Of a DNA stretch of 64,000 nt, positions 44,217-51,663 are shown in pieces; the stretch's first letter is position 1, and each line of letters opens with the position of its first letter. The notes beneath the pieces are model-generated. The model had not been told where the DNA came from and did no database searches. It saw only the letters and a program-made list of their open reading frames with translations. Origin of the DNA: Streptomyces ficellus (GTDB lineage Bacteria > Actinomycetota > Actinomycetes > Streptomycetales > Streptomycetaceae). Location of the stretch: assembly GCF_030406405.1 (NCBI RefSeq), contig NZ_JAUEPL010000012.1:60402-124401 (forward strand). The letters run 5' to 3'. The translations under genes were made by a program, and so were the position numbers.

Positions 44217-44270
44217 CCGCGACGGCGGCCGGCCGGGGTGGGCAGGCCGCCCGCCCCGGCCGGCGTCCCG

Positions 44271-44319
44271 CCCCCAGCCACATCACGAGACGGGGCCCCC
44301 AGCCACATCACGAGACGGG
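44271..44319. repeat. 24-nt tandem direct repeat between two secretion genes
   Basis: Exact 24-nt copies at 44271-44294 and 44296-44319, period 25 nt, core CCACATCACGAGACGGG. The second copy ends 11 nt before the next start codon and provides part of its upstream region (GGGAAGG follows). It is a recent duplication in the 114-nt gap of the operon. Confidence 0.85.
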
Positions 44320-44330
44320 AAGGTACATCG

Positions 44331-45128
44331 GTGGAGAAGAAGCCTCGGGAACGGCCGTCCGGGCCGGAGGACTGGAGGGAACTCCTCAGGACCCAGTACG
44401 ACTACCCGGAGGATCTCGCCCCGGAGGGCGCGGGACGCAAGGCGCGCCGCAGAGCGAAGAAGGAGTGGCGCGAGGCCGACCGCGAGAGTCGCCGCGCCTA
44501 CATACGCGGCGTGAGGGAACGGGAGCCCGCCTCCCCCGGCGGGGTCATCGTGCTGATCGTGGCGCTCCTGGTGATCGGCGGGGTCGCCTCCTGGCTGTTC
44601 CCCAAGGACTCCGAGGACGACGCGAAAGCGGCGGACCATGTGCAGGCGAGCCCGACGGCCGCCGTCTCCGGGGCGGACTCCTCCTCCGGGACGGCGGGAC
44701 AGCCGCCGGCTTCGGCCTCGCCCTCGGCACCGGCCGTCGACCTGTCGCAGCCGGACGAGGTCAGCGCCGCCTTCATCAAGGCGTACCTGACGCGCGACCC
44801 CGTCAAGGACCAGGGACCGCAGGCGTCCGTGGAGCGGGCGGAGCCCTGGATGACGAAGAGTCTCCGGGACAACCTCGCCGCCCACCCCGACCCCGCCTAC
44901 AAGCGCCTCGTCATCCGGGGGGGAGTCGCCACGGTCGGCAAGGTCGAGGTCGCCGAGGCCGGTGACGAGCTGCCGGTCGACATCCCCAAGGTGCGCGCCT
45001 TCCGCGAAGTGCGGGCATCGATCGCCGTCAAGGAGTGGGAGACGAAGACCGAGGTGCGCACACTGCACCTCGAACTCGTCTACACCACAGAGGGCTGGCT
45101 CGTCGCCCGGATCCTGGACCTGGTCTAG
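44331..45128 (+). CDS. Second VirB8-like membrane protein
   Basis: 265 residues. A charged cytoplasmic N-terminus (ARRRAKKEWREADRESRR), one membrane helix (GGVIVLIVALLVIGGVASWLF, about 70-92), a Ser/Ala/Pro spacer, and an extracellular domain from about 145 that starts DEVSAAFIKAYLTRDPVKD and resembles an NTF2-like unit of VirB8/TcpC proteins. It would be a periphery partner of the channel. The GTG start lies 8 nt after GGAAGG. The gene is followed after 2 nt by the wall hydrolase. Homology is weaker than for the first TcpC-like protein. Confidence 0.7.
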   Translation: MEKKPRERPSGPEDWRELLRTQYDYPEDLAPEGAGRKARRRAKKEWREADRESRRAYIRGVREREPASPGGVIVLIVALLVIGGVASWLFPKDSEDDAKAADHVQASPTAAVSGADSSSGTAGQPPASASPSAPAVDLSQPDEVSAAFIKAYLTRDPVKDQGPQASVERAEPWMTKSLRDNLAAHPDPAYKRLVIRGGVATVGKVEVAEAGDELPVDIPKVRAFREVRASIAVKEWETKTEVRTLHLELVYTTEGWLVARILDLV

Positions 45129-45130
45129 CG

Positions 45131-46252
45131 GTGAAGGGCCAAGCCGTACTCAACGGGGTGGCCGGCCGGGCGCTGGGACTGAAGGTCGGTGCCTTCGGCG
45201 CCGCGGTGTTCCTGGTCTTCCTCGTACTCCTGGGCTTCGTCTCCGGAGGCGGGGAGTCGGCGGCCGACTCGGGCAGCTGTCCCGGCAACGCGGACGTGGG
45301 CGACGTCGGGGACACCGGACTGCCGCCGAGCCAGGACCAGATCACCAACGCCAAGATCATCGATGGTGTGGCGGTGAAGCGGAAGCTCCCGGGCCGGGCG
45401 ACGCTGATCGCCCTCATGACGGCGCTTCAGGAATCGGGGCTGCGGAACATCGACTACGGGGACCGCGACTCGGTCGGCCTCTTCCAGCAGCGGCCCTCGG
45501 CCGGCTGGGGAAGCGTGGCGCAGATCATGAACCCCGAGTACTCCGCCAACGCCTTCTTCGGCGGACGCGGGGCCGGTCACCCGCGCGGTCTGGTGGACAT
45601 CAAGGACTGGCAGCTCAAGCCGCTCGGGGTGGTGGCCCAGGCCGTCCAGGTCTCCGCCTTCCCCGATCTGTACGCGCCGCGCGAGGGCCAGGCCCGGACC
45701 ATCGCCGGGCAGGCCGGCATCGACCTGGAGCGGGCGGGCGGCGCGACCGGGGAGCCGGTCGCGCCGATCGACGGCGGCACGTCCTGCGGCGACGGCGGGG
45801 AGCCCGGCAAGCCGGGGGAGCCGTTCCACGACGGAGCCGCCGACTGGCCCGCGCAGGTGAAGAACCCGCGCTCCACCGCGGACGCCATCGCCTGGGCGAA
45901 GAAGGAGGCCCACGGAGGGCCGGACTGGTACCGGATGTGCCTGGCGTTCACGGCACGCTCGTACGGCTGGGGCTTCTCCGGCACCGCGTACGCCATCGAC
46001 CACTACCAGAAGGTGATGCCGGCCTCGATGCGTCACGACGGTGACCGCAAGCCTCCGCCCGGAGCGCTCATGTACTGGGACACCGGAAGCCGGGCGGGCC
46101 ATGTGGCGGTGTACGTGGGGGAGGGGAAGATCGCGAGCAACGACATCAGGCGCCCCGGATACATCGACGTGGTGCCGGCCACCGACCCCGAGACGAAGTG
46201 GGGGGCCACGTACCTCGGCTGGTCACCGCCCTACTACCCCAACGGGGGATGA
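45131..46252 (+). CDS. VirB1-like two-domain peptidoglycan hydrolase
   Basis: 373 residues. One N-terminal membrane anchor (about 17-37), then a lysozyme-like domain with ALMTALQESGLRNIDYGDRD (Glu near 100) and SVGLFQQRPSAGWGS. The C-terminal domain has DWYRMCLAFTARSYGWG (Cys near 269) and SRAGHVAVYVGEGKIAS (His near 322), the Cys/His pair of NlpC/P60 or CHAP endopeptidases. The same transglycosylase-endopeptidase pairing occurs in CwlT-type proteins of Gram-positive conjugative elements, where it opens the wall for the channel. The 5' end follows the previous stop by 2 nt. Confidence 0.85.
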   Translation: MKGQAVLNGVAGRALGLKVGAFGAAVFLVFLVLLGFVSGGGESAADSGSCPGNADVGDVGDTGLPPSQDQITNAKIIDGVAVKRKLPGRATLIALMTALQESGLRNIDYGDRDSVGLFQQRPSAGWGSVAQIMNPEYSANAFFGGRGAGHPRGLVDIKDWQLKPLGVVAQAVQVSAFPDLYAPREGQARTIAGQAGIDLERAGGATGEPVAPIDGGTSCGDGGEPGKPGEPFHDGAADWPAQVKNPRSTADAIAWAKKEAHGGPDWYRMCLAFTARSYGWGFSGTAYAIDHYQKVMPASMRHDGDRKPPPGALMYWDTGSRAGHVAVYVGEGKIASNDIRRPGYIDVVPATDPETKWGATYLGWSPPYYPNGG

Positions 46253-46325
46253 GCGTGAGCCGGTCACCAGGCCGTAGGCTCCAGTACCGTGAGCCGGCGC
46301 GTCACCTGGGGAGGAACTGATACCC

Positions 46326-47159
46326 GTGCCTGTCATCGCCGACCCTTCGACCGTGCCGCTGACGCCCGTCGTCACCATCCTGCTGGGTGCCGATGGAAGC
46401 GTCAGCGTGAACGGCGAGGTGCTGCCCGCCGATGGTGATCCCCGGGTGGCCGGACTGGCCGAGGTACGGATCAAGGCCGCTTTCCTCGGGCGGCCCGTCC
46501 GGGTCATCGCCAAGGAGCCCGACGGGTCCGCCTGGGCCTTGATCGTGGATGTGGATGGAGCGGTGACCCCACTGGCCGAGCCGCACCCACGGCCCGAGGC
46601 GGAGATCCCGGCGCCCGCCCCCGCCCCCGCCGCCGCGCCTGCCCCCGTCCCCGCGCCCGCCCGGCCTCCGGCGCAGCCGGCGGCCGACTGGGACGCTCCG
46701 CTGCCCGCGGAGCACGCCGCGCGGTGGGACAGGATCCGGGCGGCCGAACAGCGGGGCGACCTGAGGTCCGCGGCGGCACTCGTCGCGGAGCTGGTCGGCG
46801 TGCTCACGCAGAGCCATGGCCCCGACCATCCGCTCACCCTCAACGCGCAGCTCACCGAGGCGTACTTCGCGCTGCTCGGCCGGGACCACGTCCGGGCGGC
46901 CCTCCTGTACGCGCACACGGCCCGCCGTATGGCGGCGGCCGGGGCGCCGCACGAGGCCGTTCAGAAGGCGGCCCGCAACGCCTACGCCAGCTGGAAAGAG
47001 GTGGCCGACCCCTCGGCCGCCCTCGAGGTCGGCCGGCACGTGCTGGCGATGTGGCACGAGGCCGCGGGGGAGGACCGCCGGCCCATCGCGTGGACGGAGC
47101 GCCGCCTGCGGGCCATCTCCGCGCGTATCGGGGACGGCGACGCAGCCCGCACCCCCTGA
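46326..47159 (+). CDS. Accessory protein of the secretion operon with helical-repeat C-terminus
   Basis: 277 residues. The N-terminal 90 residues read as a beta-rich unit (TPVVTILLGADGSVSVNGEV). A pure Pro/Ala linker (PAPAPAPAAAPAPVPAPARP) joins it to a helical C-terminal domain (about 125-270) with TPR-like helix pairs: WDRIRAAEQRGDLRSAAALVA and HTARRMAAAGAPHEAVQKAA. No signal or membrane segment is visible, so it is probably cytoplasmic. The likely role is an adaptor. GTG 46326 is the start; the preceding 73-nt gap suggests it may belong loosely to the operon. I do not recognise a named family. Confidence 0.72.
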   Translation: MPVIADPSTVPLTPVVTILLGADGSVSVNGEVLPADGDPRVAGLAEVRIKAAFLGRPVRVIAKEPDGSAWALIVDVDGAVTPLAEPHPRPEAEIPAPAPAPAAAPAPVPAPARPPAQPAADWDAPLPAEHAARWDRIRAAEQRGDLRSAAALVAELVGVLTQSHGPDHPLTLNAQLTEAYFALLGRDHVRAALLYAHTARRMAAAGAPHEAVQKAARNAYASWKEVADPSAALEVGRHVLAMWHEAAGEDRRPIAWTERRLRAISARIGDGDAARTP

Positions 47160-47207
47160 GCCGGCCCGGCGTGATCCGTGGCCGGTCCCAGAGGAGGGAG
47201 GCGTGCG

Positions 47208-47465
47208 TCAGACGGCCAGGGCCTGCTTGACCTGGGCCAGGCTGGGGTTGGTCATCACGACGTTCTGGCCACCGTTGGAGGGAACCACCAGGACCGTGGG
47301 AACGGTCTGGTTGCCCCCGTTGGCCTTCTCGACGAACGCGGCCGACTCGGGGTCCTGCTCGATGTTGATCTCGGTGTACGCGATGCCCTCGCGGTCCATC
47401 TGGCTCTTCAGCCGGCGGCAGTAGCCGCACCAGGTGGTGCTGTACATCGTGACGGATCCCTGCAT
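47208..47465 (-). CDS. mrx1: Mycoredoxin-type glutaredoxin (Mrx1)
   Basis: 85 residues with active site WCGYC (Cys13, Cys16), the cis-Pro motif QTVPTVLV and a compact thioredoxin-fold end. Mycoredoxins reduce mycothiol mixed disulphides. ATG 47465 has GAGGAG 9 nt upstream; an upstream GTG at 47489 is possible. Divergent from uvrD2, with 234 nt between them holding a tandem 12-nt motif. Its convergent neighbour is the last secretion gene. Confidence 0.9.
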   Translation of the reverse strand: MQGSVTMYSTTWCGYCRRLKSQMDREGIAYTEINIEQDPESAAFVEKANGGNQTVPTVLVVPSNGGQNVVMTNPSLAQVKQALAV

Positions 47466-47603
47466 CGTCTCGCGCTCCTCGGCGTTCACTGGTGGTGCGT
47501 TGTCCTTCAGCAGAACGTACGGCTTCGCGCCGCCATTCCCACACCCAGCCCGCACCCCGCACACCGCACCGGCGTCCCGCGCCCGCGGCCCCCACCCAGC
47601 ACG

Positions 47604-47631
47604 TGTACGTATAAGCGGATGTACGTATAAG
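47604..47631. promoter_or_regulatory. Tandem 12-nt motif TGTACGTATAAG upstream of uvrD2
   Basis: Exact copies at 47604-47615 and 47620-47631, period 16 nt. Each contains the palindrome TACGTA and a TATAAG that could serve as a -10 element. The site lies 69 nt before uvrD2 and 139 nt upstream of mrx1, so it may bind a regulator of one or both, or be a duplicated promoter. Confidence 0.55.
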
Positions 47632-47699
47632 TACGACTGCGACTCCGGCCCTGTGGACAACCGTCACTCGGGCAACCGGCGACCTGGCAGCATGGCAGG

Positions 47700-49883
47700 G
47701 TGACAGCAGCAACGCACTCCACTCTCTTCCCGCAGGTCCCGCAGACGGCGGACGCGGTGCTCGACGGGCTGGACCCCGAGCAGCGCGAGGTGGCGACTGC
47801 CCTGCACGGTCCGGTGTGCGTGCTGGCGGGCGCCGGCACGGGCAAGACGCGCGCGATCACACACCGGATCGCGTACGGGGTGCGTGCGGGCATACTCCAG
47901 CCCGCCAGCGTGCTGGCCGTCACGTTCACCAACCGGGCGGCCGGTGAGATGCGCGGCCGGCTGCGGCAGCTCGGCGCGGGCGGCGTCCAGGCGCGCACCT
48001 TCCACTCGGCGGCCCTGCGCCAGCTGCAGTATTTCTGGCCGAAAGCCGTCGGTGGTGACCTGCCCCGGCTGCTGGAGCGCAAGGTCCAGCTGGTCGCCGA
48101 GGCGGCGGCCCGCTGCCGCGTCCGGCTCGACCGCAACGAGCTGCGCGACACCACGGGCGAGATCGAGTGGGCCAAGGTCACCCAGACCGTCCCCGCCGAC
48201 TACCCCGCCGCCGTCGCCAAGTCCCTGCGCGACGCCCCACGCGACCCCGCCGAAATCGGCCAGATCTACGCCACGTACGAACAGCTCAAGCGCGACCGCG
48301 GAGCCATCGACTTCGAGGACGTCCTGCTGCTGACCGTCGGCATCCTCCAGGACCGGCACGACATCGCCGAGCAGATCCGCCACCAGTACCAGCACTTCGT
48401 GGTGGACGAGTACCAGGACGTCTCGCCGCTCCAGCAGCGGCTCCTCGACCTGTGGCTGGGGGACCGCGACAGCCTGTGCGTCGTCGGCGACGCCAGCCAG
48501 ACGATCTACTCCTTCACCGGCGCCACCCCCGACCACCTGCTGAACTTCCGCACCCGCCACCCCAACGCCACCGTGGTGAAGCTGGTCCGCGACTACCGCT
48601 CCACCCCTCAGATCGTCCACCTCGCCAACGGCCTGCTCGGCCAGGCCCGTGGTCGCGCCGCCGAACACCGCCTGGAGCTGATCTCCCAGCGCGACCCCGG
48701 CCCCGAGCCCGCCTACACCGAGTACGCCGACGAGCCCGCCGAGGCCGAGGGCACCGCCCGGCGCATCCGTGACCTGATCGCCGCGGGCGTCCCGGCCGGC
48801 GAGATCGCCGTGCTGTACCGGATCAACGCCCAGTCCGAGATCTACGAGCAGGCCCTCGCCGACGCGGGCGTGCCCTACCAGCTGCGCGGCGCCGAGCGCT
48901 TCTTCGAGCGTGCGGAGGTACGCGAGGCGGGCGTCGCCCTGCGTGGCGCGGCCCGGGCGGGCGGCAACGACCCGCTGCTGGACGACGCCGGTGACCTGCC
49001 CTCGCAGGTGCGGGCGGTGCTGTCCACCAAGGGCTGGACCACCGAGCCCCCGGCCGGCTCCGGCGCGGTCCGCGACCGCTGGGAGTCGCTGGCCGCGCTC
49101 GTCCGGCTCGCCGAGGACTTCGCCCGCGCCCGGCCCGAGGCGACCCTCGGGGACCTGGTCGCCGAACTCGACGAGCGGGCCGCGGCCCAGCACGCCCCCA
49201 CCGTCCAGGGCGTCACGCTCGCCTCCCTGCACGCGGCGAAGGGCCTGGAGTGGGACGCGGTGTTCCTGGTCGGCCTCACCGAGGGCATGATGCCGATCAC
49301 GTACGCCAAGACCGATGAACAGGTCGAGGAGGAACGCCGCCTGCTGTACGTGGGCGTCACCCGCGCGCGGCTCCACCTCTGCCTGTCCTGGGCCCTCGCC
49401 CGCTCCCCGGGTGGCCGCGCCTCGCGCCGCCCGACCCGGTTCCTTTCGGGCCTGCGCCCCGGCTCCACCGCGCCGGGTGCCCGCACCGCAGGCGGAGGCG
49501 GCGGCGTCGAACGGGGCGGCGGGAGTGCCGACAGGCGGCGGGGCCGCCGTGGTCCGGTGCGCTGCCGCGTCTGCGGCGCGACACTCACCGACGCGGGCGA
49601 GATGAAGCTGACGCGCTGCGAGGACTGCCCCTCCGACATGGACGAGGCGCTGTACGAGCGGCTGCGGGAGTGGCGCTCGGAACAGGCCAAGCAGCTGGGC
49701 CAGCCCCCGTACTGCGTCTTCACGGACAAGACGTTGATGGCGATCGCCGAGGCGGTCCCGTCCACGGATGGGGAGTTGGCCCGCATCTCCGGTGTCGGCG
49801 CCCGCAAGCTCGACCGCTTCGGGGCCGACGTTCTCGCCATCTGTGCAGGTCAGGAACCTGGAGAGGGCGACGAGGAGGTCTGA
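47700..49883 (+). CDS. uvrD2: UvrD2-type ATP-dependent DNA helicase
   Basis: 727 residues. UvrD motor: GAGTGKT Walker A (about 43-49), TFTNRAAGEM, VVDEYQDVSPLQQR, VGDASQTIYSFTGA, DYRSTPQIV, LASLHAAKGLEWDAVFLVGL and YVGVTRARLHLCLSW. After a Gly-rich linker a Cys tetrad (CRVCGATL, CEDCPSD, about 620-640) forms a zinc ribbon, and the C-terminus is an HRDC domain (YCVFTDKTLMAIAEAVP and on). This arrangement is that of mycobacterial UvrD2, a 3'-5' helicase. GTG 47700 is the start. It is followed by wblC. Confidence 0.93.
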   Translation: MTAATHSTLFPQVPQTADAVLDGLDPEQREVATALHGPVCVLAGAGTGKTRAITHRIAYGVRAGILQPASVLAVTFTNRAAGEMRGRLRQLGAGGVQARTFHSAALRQLQYFWPKAVGGDLPRLLERKVQLVAEAAARCRVRLDRNELRDTTGEIEWAKVTQTVPADYPAAVAKSLRDAPRDPAEIGQIYATYEQLKRDRGAIDFEDVLLLTVGILQDRHDIAEQIRHQYQHFVVDEYQDVSPLQQRLLDLWLGDRDSLCVVGDASQTIYSFTGATPDHLLNFRTRHPNATVVKLVRDYRSTPQIVHLANGLLGQARGRAAEHRLELISQRDPGPEPAYTEYADEPAEAEGTARRIRDLIAAGVPAGEIAVLYRINAQSEIYEQALADAGVPYQLRGAERFFERAEVREAGVALRGAARAGGNDPLLDDAGDLPSQVRAVLSTKGWTTEPPAGSGAVRDRWESLAALVRLAEDFARARPEATLGDLVAELDERAAAQHAPTVQGVTLASLHAAKGLEWDAVFLVGLTEGMMPITYAKTDEQVEEERRLLYVGVTRARLHLCLSWALARSPGGRASRRPTRFLSGLRPGSTAPGARTAGGGGGVERGGGSADRRRGRRGPVRCRVCGATLTDAGEMKLTRCEDCPSDMDEALYERLREWRSEQAKQLGQPPYCVFTDKTLMAIAEAVPSTDGELARISGVGARKLDRFGADVLAICAGQEPGEGDEEV

Positions 49884-49896
49884 TGCGAACTCGTCG

Positions 49897-49936
49897 CAAA
49901 AATAGTTTGCGCCCGCCCCGGGAAGCCCCATAGGTT
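49897..49936 (+). promoter_or_regulatory. WhiB7/WblC-type promoter of wblC
   Basis: An AT-rich block CAAAAATAG (49897-49905) lies one base before a -35-like TTGCGC (49907-49912), and a -10-like TAGGTT follows after 18 nt (49931-49936). This is the arrangement recognised by the sigma-A-type factor with WhiB7, which binds the AT block with its AT-hook. It should initiate near 49943, giving a leader of about 610 nt before wblC. Confidence 0.7.
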
Positions 49937-50053
49937 CTTAACCACGGAAACGGCGGCTTCTCCGAAGCCCTGTCTTCGTGCTGTACTTATCCGAATACGC
50001 GCGGGACCGGTTTCGACCGATCCCCCCCGAGACGCCGAGAGGAGGCGATTCCA

Positions 50054-50383
50054 GTGATCAGCATCAACACCAGCTTCGTCAGCACCGACAAAATGACCGA
50101 TCGCTCGGTCGTCTCCGCCTGCTCGCTCGGCTTCTCCGGTCCGGCGTTCATCGGCACCGGTGTGTCCGGCTTCGCGGCCGTCCGCCCTGCCACGCTCCTG
50201 GCGGCTCTCCCCGTCCTGGAGCGCAATGAGCGACCGACCAAGGCACTGGAAGCAGGAGTAGCAGCAGGCGAGGCCAAGGCCTATGCCTTCGCGGCGACCG
50301 GTGCCGAAACCAAGACGCAGACGCAGCACCACCACATGATGTGGGCCTTCCGTGGGCTCGAACCCTGGAGCGATCCAGCCTGA
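50054..50383 (+). CDS. 109-codon upstream reading frame in the wblC leader
   Basis: GTG 50054 follows GAGGAGG by a good distance, so translation is likely. The product begins MISINTSFVSTDKMTD and ends TQHHHMMWAFRGLEPWSDPA, rich in His/Met/Trp at its end. Its stop codon lies within a small hairpin and 24 nt before a strong terminator. By analogy with whiB7 leader peptides, slow translation of this frame under ribosome-targeting antibiotics would disrupt the terminator and allow wblC transcription. Whether the peptide has any other function is unknown. Confidence 0.7.
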   Translation: MISINTSFVSTDKMTDRSVVSACSLGFSGPAFIGTGVSGFAAVRPATLLAALPVLERNERPTKALEAGVAAGEAKAYAFAATGAETKTQTQHHHMMWAFRGLEPWSDPA

Positions 50384-50449
50384 TCCAGCATCAGGCCGGC
50401 GCCTTCAGGGCCGCGGAACCCCACCCGGGATCCGCGGCCCTTCTGTTTT
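50378..50449 (+). terminator. Transcription attenuator upstream of wblC
   Basis: A 7-bp hairpin (50378-50384 with 50390-50396) spans the upstream-frame stop codon. Then a perfect 11-bp GC-rich stem (50407-50417 with 50431-50441, 13-nt loop) is followed by TCTGTTTT, a textbook intrinsic terminator, about 105 nt before wblC. Confidence 0.8.
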
Positions 50450-50553
50450 GCCCGAACGGGCGGAGCGGAGCGAAGGGGCCTCGGGACAAAGCAGAACCCG
50501 GTACCAGCCCACCGGCCAACCGGCCGGACCGACCAGACGAGGAAAACGACACC

Positions 50554-50931
50554 GTGCAACTCGAAGCGCACGCCCCGTCCGTACCGCCTTCCGAAACGAT
50601 CCCCCCGCCCGGCCTCACGGAGGACTCCACCTTGACCGCCCTCACCCCCCTCACCGCGCTCACCGCGCTCGATGACGCCATCGAGAACCTCGGCGTACCC
50701 GTCCCGTGCCGTTCCTACGACCCGGAGGTCTTCTTCGCCGAGTCGCCGGCGGACGTCGAGTACGCCAAGTCCCTCTGCCGCACCTGCCCGCTCATGGCGG
50801 CCTGCCTCGCGGGCGCCAAGGAGCGCCGCGAGCCGTGGGGCGTCTGGGGCGGTGAGCTCTTCGTCCAGGGTGTGGTCGTCGCCCGCAAGCGGCCCCGTGG
50901 CCGCCCGCGCAAGAACCCGGTCACGGCATGA
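50554..50931 (+). CDS. wblC: WhiB-family regulator WblC (WhiB7)
   Basis: 125 residues. Four Cys ligands of the 4Fe-4S cluster (Cys52, Cys75, Cys78, Cys84 in C...CxxC...C), the G[VI]WGG turn GVWGGE (about 96-101) that contacts the sigma factor, and an AT-hook RGRPRKN (115-121) that identifies the WhiB7/WblC subclass. It activates intrinsic antibiotic-resistance genes with the principal sigma factor. GTG 50554 starts the conserved frame, with AGGAAAA about 10 nt upstream. Its expression appears to be gated by the promoter and attenuator described above. Confidence 0.93.
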   Translation: MQLEAHAPSVPPSETIPPPGLTEDSTLTALTPLTALTALDDAIENLGVPVPCRSYDPEVFFAESPADVEYAKSLCRTCPLMAACLAGAKERREPWGVWGGELFVQGVVVARKRPRGRPRKNPVTA

Positions 50932-51254
50932 ACGTCACGACCGGAACCATCGACCGCCCCCTCACGCACGATCCCCAGAAGCAGGCCCCGATGACCTCTT
51001 CCCCCAGCGAGCCGTCCGGCTCCGCGACCCCAGCCGTCACCACCTTCGGCGCGAACGCCTCGCGTCAGAACAGGAACCGTGAGATGCAACTCATCCAAGA
51101 AGCCCTGGCTCGTGCTCATATGCACGACCGCATGCGGGAAGCCGACGCGGAACGCCAGGCCGTGCGCCTGGTCGCCGCCCGGCGCATGCAGCGCCGCGCC
51201 GAGCGCGTGTCCCTGCGCGCCCGCCGCGCGCTGGCCATGGCCGTCATGAACTAA
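50928..51254 (+). CDS. Conserved small basic protein downstream of wblC
   Basis: 108 residues, starting at an ATG that overlaps the wblC stop (ATGA), so co-translated. The N-terminus is Ser/Thr/Pro-rich and the C-terminal half is a long basic amphipathic helix (EMQLIQEALARAHMHDRMRE then RLVAARRMQRRAERVSLRAR). It may bind nucleic acid or ribosomes. No named domain is recognised. The same neighbour is common in Streptomyces as I remember it. Confidence 0.7.
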   Translation: MNVTTGTIDRPLTHDPQKQAPMTSSPSEPSGSATPAVTTFGANASRQNRNREMQLIQEALARAHMHDRMREADAERQAVRLVAARRMQRRAERVSLRARRALAMAVMN

Positions 51255-51263
51255 GTCACCCGG

Positions 51264-51313
51264 CAGAGCCACCCGGCAGCCAGAGCCACCCGGGCCGCGC
51301 CAGAGCCACCCGG
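51264..51313. repeat. Three copies of 13-nt CAGAGCCACCCGG
   Basis: Exact copies at 51264-51276, 51281-51293 and 51301-51313 with irregular spacing (17 and 20 nt), and further CCACCCGGC echoes to 51346. They lie in the gap after the wblC operon, before a hairpin. Confidence 0.7.
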
Positions 51314-51360
51314 CAAGCGACGCCACCGGCAACCGGCGCCACCCGGCGTTGACCCACTCG

Positions 51361-51390
51361 CGGGGGCCGGTCCTAACGGACCGGCCCCCG
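51361..51390. terminator. Hairpin terminator after the wblC operon
   Basis: A perfect 13-bp stem (51361-51373 with 51378-51390) has a TAAC loop. It lies 107 nt after the last gene of the wblC operon and 48 nt before the next start. Confidence 0.8.
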
Positions 51391-51438
51391 CGGTGCGTTG
51401 CGCGCGCCCACGGCCGCCGACGGAGTTATCGTCCCGTA

Positions 51439-51636
51439 GTGAACGACCAGACTTCTGACCCCGCGCAGCCGGGCGCGCAGAGCGTGGTGTGCTCCCGCTG
51501 CGGCAAGGCCGCCGACAGCCTCCCGGTGACCTGGACCTGTTCCGTCGAGGCCGGCACGCGCCACTACTTCTGCGACGACTGCGCCCGGGAAAACCTCAGA
51601 GCCATCGAGAGCAGACTCGACTCCGCCTGGTGGTGA
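51439..51636 (+). CDS. Small zinc-ribbon protein, 65 aa
   Basis: Two CxxC pairs (CSRCGKAAD near residue 18 and CDDCAREN near residue 45) make a four-Cys zinc site in a 65-residue protein. The part between contains LPVTWTCSVEAGTRHYF with a fifth Cys. It could bind nucleic acid or simply be a structural zinc protein. GTG 51439 has no obvious ribosome site. The gene is convergent with the AarF kinase gene. Family function is not known to me. Confidence 0.75.
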   Translation: MNDQTSDPAQPGAQSVVCSRCGKAADSLPVTWTCSVEAGTRHYFCDDCARENLRAIESRLDSAWW

Positions 51637-51663
51637 CCACCGCGGCCCACCGGCCGGACCGCG

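Noticed and set aside
44271..44319. Attachment-site-like direct repeat
   Set aside because: The two copies are adjacent (25-nt period) inside the operon, so they are a tandem duplication rather than element borders.
31837..47207. Integrative conjugative element with attachment sites
   Set aside because: No tRNA gene, integrase, excisionase, relaxase or replication gene is seen, and I could not identify direct repeats at both ends. Only the secretion genes themselves are supported.
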